From the NCBI GenBank assembly GCA_947486785.1, contig CANKUU010000014.1:47872-111871 (forward strand): a DNA stretch of 64,000 bases, in the 5' to 3' direction. The DNA comes from an uncultured Flavobacteriaceae bacterium. Its GTDB lineage: Bacteria; Bacteroidota; Bacteroidia; Flavobacteriales; Flavobacteriaceae. Under the pieces are notes generated by a model, which worked only from the letters and a program-made list of their open reading frames with translations, was not told the origin of the DNA and made no database searches. Positions within the stretch are counted from its first letter, which is position 1. Every line of letters starts with the position of its first letter. Positions 56,205-64,000 of this stretch are shown here, piece by piece. The translations under genes were made by a program, and so were the position numbers.

Positions 56205-59189
56205 ATGAAAAATAAGTTTTTACTAAGCCTTCTCCTTTTTGTGTCGGCTTTTACTTTTGCCCAAACCAAGACGGTAGAGGGTCAAGTTACTGATTCGAGC
56301 GGCGAACCCTTGCCCGGTGTTAATGTTGTTGTTAAGGGTACTTCTAAGGGAGTAGTAACCGACTTTGACGGGCTTTTTATTGTGCAAGACGTGTCAGACG
56401 ATGCTGTCCTAGTCTTCAGTTACATTGGTTTTTCTTCAAAGGAAGTAGCTGTATCGGGAAAAAGTAATTTAAAAATAATTTTGGAAGAAGACACCGAAAA
56501 TCTTGACGAGGTTGTTGTGGTGGGCTACGGAACCCAAAAGAAAAGTAATGTTGTTGGTTCTGTAACTAGTGTAGAGTTAGAAGAAGCTACAGCATTGCCT
56601 ACCACAAATGTATCAGAAATGCTTAGAGGTAGGGCGGCTGGTGTTCAGGTTAACCTGGGAGATGCACGACCTGGTGGAAATTCTTCCATTGTTATAAGAG
56701 GAAATGTGTCAACAGCACCAAACGGAAATTCACCTCTTTATATAGTCGATGGTTTGCCTTTTGATGATTTAAATGATGTATCGCCAGATGATATTTCAAG
56801 TATTGAAATATTAAAAGATGCATCGGCAACCGCCATTTACGGCTCTAAGGCTTCTAATGGAGTTATTCTAGTTACCACAAAAAGAGGTAAAAAGGGAAAA
56901 GTAAGTATCAATTATCATGGGTATACCACCGTACAAACCTTAAAGAAAAATTTTAATCAGTATGATGGAAGTCAATTTGTAGATCTTAGAAGAGAGGCAA
57001 ATAGGAATAGGGTTACAGGAGCTTATTTAAGAGATGAAAACATTTTCACTCCTTTTGAACTAGAAGCAATAGAAAATCAAGAATATGTAGATTGGGAATC
57101 TCTAATTCTAAACGATGCAGTTATCCAAAGCCAATCACTTAGTGTTTCTGCAGGTAGCGAAACCACCTCAGTTTTTGCAAGTATTAACTATTTTACACAA
57201 GATGGTATTATACCTAACTCTGGTTATGAAAGAGGTTCATTTAAATTAAATCTTGACCAAAAGTTAAGCGAGCGATTAAGTTTAAGAGGTATATTTAACT
57301 ACCAAATTGCGAGCATAGACAAAGAAACTAGTGGTTTAAACTTCACCAATATTACACCACTTGCGCGACCTTTTGATGAACAAGGTGATTTAGTAAAAAA
57401 CTATTTAGGCCCAACCAGTACGGCAGTAAACCCTTTATGGGATCAGCGTGAATCAACAGATGAATCAAAAATAAATTTAACAGATTTAAATTTAGTAGCA
57501 ACGTATAAAATTAGTCCTCAATTAAGTTATAGTTTAAACGGATTTATAAGAAACAGAAATACCAACCAAGGGGTATACAGGTCTTCATTACACTCTGCTG
57601 GTGATGAGGGTGTTGATGGCATTGGGGTGTTGTCTAATAGGTTGTTTAAGAATATTTTGATTGAAAATATAGTAAATTATACACCAAAGCTTAATGACAA
57701 TCACAATCTAGATATTACTGCAGTACAAGCGTTTAATGAAGAAAACGTTGAGTTTACCCAATTAGATAAATCTGGCTTTGCAAATGATGCACTAGGTTAT
57801 AATGGTAATGCTACCAGGCTATTGAATAACAAAAGAGAAGTTTCTCAACGACGTTTACTATCCTTTTTAGGTAGGGTTCGTTATGGCTATCTAGATAAGT
57901 ATCTTTTGGAGGCTACTGCTCGAGCCGATGGCGCTTCTGTTTTTGCCGAAAATAATAAATGGGGTTTTTTTCCAGCGGTATCTTTAGCTTGGAAAGTTCA
58001 TAAAGAGTCATTTTTAGAAAATTCTAATGCTATAAATGAGTTGAAATTAAGAGTAAGTTATGGAGCTACAGGTAATCAAGGAATCAATTCTTTAGAGTCG
58101 CTAGGAGTTGCAGATAACCTACCTTATGTTTTTGGTGATCAAACGGTGGGTGGAGCAAGTGCATCATCTCGATTACCAAATCCAAATTTAAAATGGGAAA
58201 CAACTACCACCTTAAACGCGGGTGTTGATTTTAGATTTTTTAATAATTTGTTTGAGGGTAGTGTAGAATATTACAAGTCAAATACCACAGATTTATTACT
58301 AGATAGAGCGGTACCCGGAATTACAGGCTTTAATGTAATACGTTTTAACACAGGAGAGTTAGAGAATCGTGGTGTTGAGGCTTCCTTAATAGCTAACCTA
58401 ATTAGAAAGAAAGACTTTAATTGGTCGTTAGGAGCCGTATTTTCTACCAATGATAACGAGATACTTTCTTTAACAGGTGAACTTGATGAAGATGGAAACC
58501 CTATTGATGTTATTGGCGCAAACGGAGCGCGTCTTTCTGTTGGGCAGTCTGTAAATAATATTTGGTTGCCTAAATATGACGGTATTTATCAAGTAGGTGA
58601 TGATATTGCTAGTTCAGGAAATCCTTTGGCACAACCAGGAGATGTTCGTGTAATAGACCAAGATGGAAACGGTCAAATTGACGACAGAGATAATGTTTTT
58701 ACAGATACTAACCCAGATTGGTATGGGTCTATTACAAATACGATAAGGTTTAAAAATTTCGATTTGTTCGCAGATGTTTACATCGTTGAAGGGGCGACTA
58801 AATTAAATACGGTACTTGCTAACGGTGAATTATGGAAAGGATCTATAAACGGTATAAGAACTAAGTATTATACTCCAGAGTTTCCATCAACTGAATATCC
58901 AAGACCGAAAGCAGAAACACATCTTCATTTGTTTCCGTTTGCAGTACGTGACGCCTCTTATATTCGATTAAGAACGCTTACTCTTGGTTACAATTTGCCA
59001 AACAATTTTCTTGATAAAGTGGGTTTCCAAAGCGCAAGAGTTTACCTAACAGGTACAAATCTTATAACGTTTACTGATTTTAAAGCGTATAGCCCTGAAC
59101 AAAACCCATTGAGAGATGACAACGGTAGTATATCAACTGCATTTCCGGAAACAAGAAATATCACATTAGGAATCAAATTAGCATTTTAA
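56205..59189 (+). CDS. SusC/RagA-family TonB-linked outer-membrane transporter
   Basis: This 994-residue protein imports oligosaccharides across the outer membrane with its SusD lid. It has a signal peptide ending TFAQ, a CarboxypepD_reg-like domain (about 25-100, QVTDSSGEPLPGVNVVVKG), the SusC/RagA signature NLDEVVVVGYGTQKKS, a plug domain (SPLYIVDGLPF, EILKDASATAIYGS) and a barrel ending with TLGIKLAF. It is the first gene of the PUL, 10 nt before SusD. The upstream region holds palindromes that may control it. Confidence 0.95.
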   Translation: MKNKFLLSLLLFVSAFTFAQTKTVEGQVTDSSGEPLPGVNVVVKGTSKGVVTDFDGLFIVQDVSDDAVLVFSYIGFSSKEVAVSGKSNLKIILEEDTENLDEVVVVGYGTQKKSNVVGSVTSVELEEATALPTTNVSEMLRGRAAGVQVNLGDARPGGNSSIVIRGNVSTAPNGNSPLYIVDGLPFDDLNDVSPDDISSIEILKDASATAIYGSKASNGVILVTTKRGKKGKVSINYHGYTTVQTLKKNFNQYDGSQFVDLRREANRNRVTGAYLRDENIFTPFELEAIENQEYVDWESLILNDAVIQSQSLSVSAGSETTSVFASINYFTQDGIIPNSGYERGSFKLNLDQKLSERLSLRGIFNYQIASIDKETSGLNFTNITPLARPFDEQGDLVKNYLGPTSTAVNPLWDQRESTDESKINLTDLNLVATYKISPQLSYSLNGFIRNRNTNQGVYRSSLHSAGDEGVDGIGVLSNRLFKNILIENIVNYTPKLNDNHNLDITAVQAFNEENVEFTQLDKSGFANDALGYNGNATRLLNNKREVSQRRLLSFLGRVRYGYLDKYLLEATARADGASVFAENNKWGFFPAVSLAWKVHKESFLENSNAINELKLRVSYGATGNQGINSLESLGVADNLPYVFGDQTVGGASASSRLPNPNLKWETTTTLNAGVDFRFFNNLFEGSVEYYKSNTTDLLLDRAVPGITGFNVIRFNTGELENRGVEASLIANLIRKKDFNWSLGAVFSTNDNEILSLTGELDEDGNPIDVIGANGARLSVGQSVNNIWLPKYDGIYQVGDDIASSGNPLAQPGDVRVIDQDGNGQIDDRDNVFTDTNPDWYGSITNTIRFKNFDLFADVYIVEGATKLNTVLANGELWKGSINGIRTKYYTPEFPSTEYPRPKAETHLHLFPFAVRDASYIRLRTLTLGYNLPNNFLDKVGFQSARVYLTGTNLITFTDFKAYSPEQNPLRDDNGSISTAFPETRNITLGIKLAF

Positions 59190-59199
59190 CACAAAAGTT

Positions 59200-60810
59200 A
59201 TGACAATTATAAAAATATTTTTCAAATCGATTAAATTACCTGTCTTAGCCCTAGTGCTTTTATTGGGTTCAGCTTGTCAAGATGACTTTCTTGAAGATAA
59301 ACTATTATCAGATACTTCTGTTGATTTTCTGTACAGTTCTCCTGAAGGACTAGAGTCTGGCGTAGTAGGCTTATACGCTCTAAACAGAAAAATATATGAA
59401 GATTTAAGCTTAAATGGCACCTATCCTTTAATATTGCAAGCAAAAAGTGATTTAGGTGTAGGTATAACTGGTGAAGTGTCTTTGTATAGTAGATTACTAT
59501 GGGGCGCTAGTTTAGGTGATTTTGGTACTACCTCGGGTATTAATGCACATTGGGCACATTATTACAAAATTGTAGATCGTTCAAATGCAATAATTCAAGC
59601 AGCTGAGAATCTTGAAGATTTTGACGGTAAAAATAAGATCATAGCAGAAGCAAAGTGCATGCGAGCAAATTCGTACTTTTCGCTCTACAGAATGTTTAAC
59701 AATATTTTTGTAACTACCGAACCAACTACACCTGAGAACGCCTTTGACGTACCACAAACAAAATCGTCTGAAGAAGAGATTTTTTCATTATTAAAATCAG
59801 ATCTCGATTTTGCTATTAATAACCTAGACTATACTACTGAGCAGTTCGGTAGGTGGGCACAAGGTGCAGCAAGACATTTACGAGCTAAAGTTGCCATGTG
59901 GGAGAATGATTGGCCAGAAGCTATAAGTCAAACAGAGGCAATTATTACTAGTGGGCAGCATAACTTAACGGCTACTACAAAGGAAGTTTTTGCAGGCGAG
60001 TTAGATCATTCTGAAACCCTTTTTGCAATAAATTTTGAAAAAGAAACTATAGGTGGTGGAGGACATCACATTATGAGTTGGAATATGATTTCATCGTACG
60101 CAGATGCTCCTGGTCTTGTACAATCTACAGAGAACGGGGGTGCAGGCGCAGGTTTTTTCTCTTTAAATAACTATTTAATAGAATTATTGAATGCTGATCC
60201 TAACGACGATCGGAAAAATAATAGTTACTACATTTTTGAATACGCTTACAATGACGAGTCTACGCTTCCACAGGGCAAGCAACTAGGTGATGCCTTAGAC
60301 CTTTATACGAATAGCGAGACAGATGAAAATGAATTTATTACTTACTATAGAAGACAAAACCCAGGAGTTTTAAAATTCTTCGACGACCAAGTAGAGCCCA
60401 CAGACCGAAATCATTTTAAAAATATTATGATTTACAGGTTAGCAGAAACCTACTTAATTGCAGCAGAGGCAAATATGATGCAAGGAAATAACGCAAAAGC
60501 ATTAGAGTATGTTAATCTAGTTAGATCAAGGGCAAACGCAGCACCAATAAATACAGTTGATCTGCAAGCAATTTTAGATGAGCGGGCCAGAGAATTGGCA
60601 TTTGAAGGCCAAAGATGGTATACCCTAAAACGAACAGGTAAACTATATGAATTTTTATTAGATCATATGAATAATGATAATATGAATAGGTTTTATCAAG
60701 AGGGAAACCCAAAAGAGATATTAAAAGAATACATGAAAAATTTACCTATTCCACAGGCGCAAATTCAGTTGCTAGGTCCAAATTATCCTCAAAATGAGGG
60801 GTACAATTAA
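59200..60810 (+). CDS. SusD/RagB-family glycan-binding lipoprotein
   Basis: This 536-residue surface lipoprotein (lipobox LLLGSAC) forms the lid of the SusC channel and binds the glycan. The SusD pattern is clear: a TPR-rich helical fold, IYEDLSLNGTYPLIL region, YRLAETYLIAAEANM, LDERARELAFEGQRW and the end IPQAQIQL. Length is typical. It follows SusC by 10 nt and is followed by the glycan-binding protein gene after 40 nt. Confidence 0.94.
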   Translation: MTIIKIFFKSIKLPVLALVLLLGSACQDDFLEDKLLSDTSVDFLYSSPEGLESGVVGLYALNRKIYEDLSLNGTYPLILQAKSDLGVGITGEVSLYSRLLWGASLGDFGTTSGINAHWAHYYKIVDRSNAIIQAAENLEDFDGKNKIIAEAKCMRANSYFSLYRMFNNIFVTTEPTTPENAFDVPQTKSSEEEIFSLLKSDLDFAINNLDYTTEQFGRWAQGAARHLRAKVAMWENDWPEAISQTEAIITSGQHNLTATTKEVFAGELDHSETLFAINFEKETIGGGGHHIMSWNMISSYADAPGLVQSTENGGAGAGFFSLNNYLIELLNADPNDDRKNNSYYIFEYAYNDESTLPQGKQLGDALDLYTNSETDENEFITYYRRQNPGVLKFFDDQVEPTDRNHFKNIMIYRLAETYLIAAEANMMQGNNAKALEYVNLVRSRANAAPINTVDLQAILDERARELAFEGQRWYTLKRTGKLYEFLLDHMNNDNMNRFYQEGNPKEILKEYMKNLPIPQAQIQLLGPNYPQNEGYN

Positions 60811-60850
60811 TTGTAAGATCTATTATTGATTTAACTTAAAACTTTTACCA

Positions 60851-62578
60851 ATGAACACACATATAAAAAATAAAAAGAGTTTCCATTTGAAATCTTTTTT
60901 CACTTCATTACTGATAGTATCGGTAGTTTATTCAATAACTATTTCTTGCGAAGAAGAGGATGATATTCCGCCTAGATCTGCTTATGTTCCACCAGCTCCA
61001 GAGCCAGAAACTGAGGATTGCACAGTTGAAACGGTTAACCCAGTACTTGCTGATGGAGTAGATTTTGAATGTGTTGATATAGAACCCTCTTTTTTTGGTG
61101 AGAAGGATGGCTCATTTTTAATAGAGTTTGTTGAAAACCCAGATGCTTCTGGTATAAATACTTCTGAACGGGTAGTTTCGTATAGCCAAACCGAAGGGGT
61201 TGAACCTTGGGCAGGTTTCTTCTTTAATTTGGCATCAAAGGTCGATTTTTCTGAAAAGCAAACGATTAAAATTAAAGTATATTCTCCTGCGATAGGTCAC
61301 AAGGTTTTAGTAAAACTTGAAGATAGTGCTGATGGTGCAATTAATAAAGAGGTAGAAGTTTTAACTACTGTTGCCAATCAATGGGAGGAACTGGCTTTTA
61401 TGTTTTCTCCAGATGATTCGGATAAATATGATAGAATGGTAATGTTTTTTAATTTTAATGGGGATAAAGACGCTGCTACTACACATTATTTTGATGAGAT
61501 AACGCTTTCAGAAGGTGGGGCGCAACCAGAAGTGCCTACAACGGCTCCAACGACTGCCGCAGCTGCCCCAACAAATGCGCAGGAAGATGTTATTTCTTTA
61601 TTCAGTAATGCATATGATAACGTAACGGTTAATGAATGGCGTACAAGTTGGTCTCAAGCCGAACTTGAAGACATTCAAATCGACGGTAATGATGTAAAAA
61701 AGTACAGTATGTTAAATTTCGTAGGAGTAGAGACCGTAGGTGACAATCTTATTGATGCAACGGATATGACCCATTTTAGGGTAGATGTTTGGACGGCTGA
61801 TGCTACTGAAATTCGCATAAAGCTAGTTGATTTTGGAGCAGATGCTAACCCAGATCCGCAAGGAATGCCGGTTGATGATAGTGAGCATGAGATTATTATA
61901 GCAACCCCCGAACAAAACACTTGGATTTCTTTAGATTTACCACTCTCAGATTTTACAGGTCTTACATCGCGTAACCATATTGCACAATTGATATTCTCGG
62001 GTAATCCATCAGGAAACTTCACTATGTATGTGGATAATGTATACTTTTACAAGGCTTCTGCAACGGCTCCAACGACTGCCGCAGCTGCCCCAACAAATGC
62101 GCAGGAAGATGTTATTTCTTTATTCAGTAATGCATATGATAACGTAGCGGTTAATGAATGGCGTACAAGCTGGTCTCAAGCCGAACTTGAAGACATTCAA
62201 ATCGACGGTAATGATGTAAAAAAGTACAGTATGTTAAATTTCGTAGGAGTAGAGACCGTAGGTGACAATCTTATTGATGCAACGGATATGACCCATTTTA
62301 GGGTAGATGTTTGGACGGCTGATGCTACTGAAATTCGCATAAAGCTAGTTGATTTTGGAGCAGATGCTAACCCAGATCCGCAAGAAATGCCGGTTGATGA
62401 TAGTGAGCATGAGATTATTATAGCAACCCCCGAACAAAACACTTGGATTTCTTTAGATTTACCACTCTCAGATTTTACAGGTCTTACATCGCGTAACCAT
62501 ATTGCACAATTGATATTCTCGGGTAATCCATCAGGAAACTTCACTATGTATGTGGATAATGTTTATTTTCATAAATAA
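60851..62578 (+). CDS. surface glycan-binding lipoprotein with three domains, two of them near-identical
   Basis: This 575-residue protein has a lipobox-like TISCEEE (Cys near residue 33) and a Pro/Glu-rich linker. Domain 1 (about 60-225) is a beta-sandwich ending HYFDEITLSEGG. Two copies of a 174-residue module follow, each starting with a TAPTTAAAA linker and NAQEDVISLFSNAYDNV and ending MYVDNVYF. Position after SusD is that of a surface glycan-binding protein, and this module type is common in marine flavobacterial glucan-degrading PULs. Binding to laminarin is inferred from context. No catalytic residues are visible. Confidence 0.85.
   Translation: MNTHIKNKKSFHLKSFFTSLLIVSVVYSITISCEEEDDIPPRSAYVPPAPEPETEDCTVETVNPVLADGVDFECVDIEPSFFGEKDGSFLIEFVENPDASGINTSERVVSYSQTEGVEPWAGFFFNLASKVDFSEKQTIKIKVYSPAIGHKVLVKLEDSADGAINKEVEVLTTVANQWEELAFMFSPDDSDKYDRMVMFFNFNGDKDAATTHYFDEITLSEGGAQPEVPTTAPTTAAAAPTNAQEDVISLFSNAYDNVTVNEWRTSWSQAELEDIQIDGNDVKKYSMLNFVGVETVGDNLIDATDMTHFRVDVWTADATEIRIKLVDFGADANPDPQGMPVDDSEHEIIIATPEQNTWISLDLPLSDFTGLTSRNHIAQLIFSGNPSGNFTMYVDNVYFYKASATAPTTAAAAPTNAQEDVISLFSNAYDNVAVNEWRTSWSQAELEDIQIDGNDVKKYSMLNFVGVETVGDNLIDATDMTHFRVDVWTADATEIRIKLVDFGADANPDPQEMPVDDSEHEIIIATPEQNTWISLDLPLSDFTGLTSRNHIAQLIFSGNPSGNFTMYVDNVYFHK
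61539..62562 (+). repeat. tandem duplication, 522-nt period, 502 nt nearly identical
   Basis: Copy 1 (61539-62040) and copy 2 (62061-62562) differ by eye at only three positions: one silent change and two that alter residues (Thr/Ala and Gly/Glu). The similarity at synonymous sites means recent duplication or gene conversion. Together they encode the two near-identical glycan-binding modules. Confidence 0.95.
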
Positions 62579-62604
62579 AATAATTAGTTCTTTAGTATAA
62601 CAAT

Positions 62605-62630
62605 ATATAAGCCTCGAAAGAGGCTTATAT
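62605..62630 (+). promoter_or_regulatory. intercistronic hairpin with GAAA tetraloop before the GH16 gene
   Basis: ATATAAGCCTC (62605-62615) and GAGGCTTATAT (62620-62630) form a perfect 11-bp stem closed by GAAA (a stable GNRA tetraloop). No T-run follows, so it is not a classic terminator. It lies 15 nt before the GH16 ATG and may block 3' decay or set the ratio of glycan-binding protein to enzyme. Confidence 0.6.
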
Positions 62631-62645
62631 TATAAATATAGGAGT

Positions 62646-63797
62646 ATGGTAAAAAAATTGTTTTCAACTTTTTGTCCTATGAAGAGCTTAGTAGGCATTA
62701 TGCTTGCGTTTTGTTCAATTTCGTTTTCTTGTAGTAAAGAAAACGATACCAAAACTAACGCTGTTTCAGATCTACAGGTGACCATAAATGTAGTTAATGC
62801 TTCCGATGAACAACCAAATGGAGATGGATCTGGTCGAGTAGAGGTAAGCGTAACAGCAAAAAATGCCGTTCGGTATGCTTATCGCTTTGATCAAGAAGCT
62901 GTAGAAGCGTCTGAAGCCCCAAACCGATCACATGTTTTTACACAAGCTGGCACTAATGAACATACTATTGTCGTTTGGGCCTACGATACCGAGGGTAACT
63001 TTGTTAATAAAACGGAAACGGTTAGCGTTTTTCGTTCAGCAGAAACAGTAGCAACTTTGGTGTTTTCTGATGAATTTGACTACGAAGGTTTACCAGATTC
63101 AGAAAAATGGCATCATCAAGTAATTCCACCAAATAATGGTTCTTGGTTTAATAATGAAGAACAGCATTATACAGATCGATTGGTAAATTCCATGGTGAGC
63201 AATGGTACTTTAAAATTGACTGCCAAAAAAGAGACTTATACTTATCAAGGATCAACTAAGGCGTATACAAGTGCACGTTTAAATGCTAAATTCGCCTTTA
63301 CTTATGGTCGTGTTGAGGTTCGTGCTAAATTGCCAGCTTCAGAAGGAACATGGCCTGCAATTTGGACTTTAGGAGCCAATATTAACGAAACAGGAAACTT
63401 TTTTGGCGACCAGTACGGAAGCGTGGGTTGGCCTAACTGTGGTGAAATAGATATTTTAGAACAAAAAGGGGAAGATAAGAACCGAACGATTACCCATTTT
63501 CACTGGGGCGATAAATTAACTGGTGAATACGTTAATTCTGGCAACACATGGGCATTACCTGATGCGAGTACAGAATTTCATGTATATTCCTTAGAATGGA
63601 GTGTTAATAGCTTAAAAGTATTTATAGATGACACTAAAATTTATGAATTGGCTAACACTTCTAATAAACCTTATAATGAACCACATTATTTGCTATTAAA
63701 TCTCGCTATGGGTGGTAGCTTAGGGGGCACTATACCCCAGAATTTTACAGAAGACACGGTAGAAATCGACTATGTGAGGATATATCAGAATCAGTAA
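62646..63797 (+). CDS. GH16 laminarinase-type endo-beta-1,3-glucanase, lipoprotein
   Basis: The protein has 383 residues with a lipobox ISFSC, so it is membrane-anchored, probably at the surface. A PKD-like beta-sandwich (about 40-130) precedes the GH16 catalytic domain (about 135-383). The active-site motif GEIDILEQ at residues 266-273 carries the nucleophile (Glu267) and acid/base (Glu272). WPAIWTLG, HFHWGD, FHVYSLEW and LLLNLAMGG match the bacterial laminarinase clade. It cuts beta-1,3-glucan into oligosaccharides for import by SusC/SusD. It is the last gene of the PUL in the window, and more may follow. ATG alternatives exist at residues 1 and 12. Confidence 0.92.
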   Translation: MVKKLFSTFCPMKSLVGIMLAFCSISFSCSKENDTKTNAVSDLQVTINVVNASDEQPNGDGSGRVEVSVTAKNAVRYAYRFDQEAVEASEAPNRSHVFTQAGTNEHTIVVWAYDTEGNFVNKTETVSVFRSAETVATLVFSDEFDYEGLPDSEKWHHQVIPPNNGSWFNNEEQHYTDRLVNSMVSNGTLKLTAKKETYTYQGSTKAYTSARLNAKFAFTYGRVEVRAKLPASEGTWPAIWTLGANINETGNFFGDQYGSVGWPNCGEIDILEQKGEDKNRTITHFHWGDKLTGEYVNSGNTWALPDASTEFHVYSLEWSVNSLKVFIDDTKIYELANTSNKPYNEPHYLLLNLAMGGSLGGTIPQNFTEDTVEIDYVRIYQNQ

Positions 63798-64000
63798 AAT
63801 ACTGTTTTGTTTTTGGTGAAAATTTAAGTGTGTCAAACACATCGGTTAATTTTAAAATTAGTTTAATCAATGGATTTTCAGATATATAATTCTTGTTTTT
63901 AGATAAACAAAACAACGAAATATCTATTAACCTGAGTTCGACATAAGGAATTTAGTAAAAAAGAGTTAACTGCGTGGTATTTGTTGTTTCAAATTTGATT

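Noticed and set aside
61675..62544. Two almost identical 115-residue minus-strand frames
   Set aside because: They exist twice only because the plus-strand module is duplicated; reading is antisense to a clear coding sequence.

Overview
The window is AT-rich, densely packed DNA from a marine member of the Flavobacteriaceae (Bacteroidota). The evidence is: two proteins with gliding-motility-type (type B) C-terminal sorting domains for the type IX secretion system, each followed by a PorP/SprF-family outer-membrane protein; SusC/SusD pairs; promoters of the Bacteroidota form TAnnTTTG rather than TATAAT; few Shine-Dalgarno sequences; and a laminarin-type polysaccharide utilisation locus (PUL).

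Layout. (1) 1-21656 is a surface-adhesin/gliding region: the tail of an Ig-like T9SS cargo, a PorP/SprF protein fused to two SPOR-like repeats, a 2.5 kb stretch without genes, a 5013-residue SprB-like adhesin built from about forty Cys-containing repeats, and its translationally coupled SprF-like partner. (2) 21709-30287 holds housekeeping and small-molecule genes: folB, tRNA-Cys, a minus-strand rnr/DUF2807/LysE group, rpiB, an ElaA-type acetyltransferase, a small membrane protein and an SH3-NlpC/P60 lipoprotein. (3) 30630-36565 is a tight minus-strand run of S8 peptidase, M1 peptidase, rnpA, S41 peptidase and a small lipoprotein. (4) 36787-42810 contains an MBL hydrolase, an overlapping Usp-SulP pair and a divergent CPA1-type antiporter with an RCK domain. 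(5) 42994-51393 contains a small Cys-rich lipoprotein, lepA, an outer-membrane beta-barrel receptor, dusB, a LolE-like permease, rbfA, a methylmalonyl-CoA epimerase and a CAU-anticodon tRNA. (6) 52056-63797 is a carbohydrate region: a GH29 fucosidase-family enzyme divergent from a PhyH-type dioxygenase, then SusC, SusD, a surface glycan-binding lipoprotein with an almost identical tandem module, and a GH16 laminarinase-like lipoprotein.

How the genes work together. The first region supplies cell-surface filaments exported by T9SS; the PorP/SprF proteins are probably the cargo-specific outer-membrane partners. The last region binds a beta-1,3-glucan at the surface (SusD and the glycan-binding protein), cuts it (GH16) and imports the oligosaccharides (SusC). 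No PUL regulator, T9SS core gene, CRISPR array, transposase or prophage is visible.

The most unusual structures are the seven-repeat superperiod in the giant adhesin, the PorP-coiled coil-SPOR fusion, the 2.5 kb gene-free leader with a hairpin displaying GGAGG in its loop, the 502-nt module duplicated with only three differences, and several palindromes that may be operators. I found no clear-cut new defence or mobile system. All calls come from reading the sequence, without database searches.
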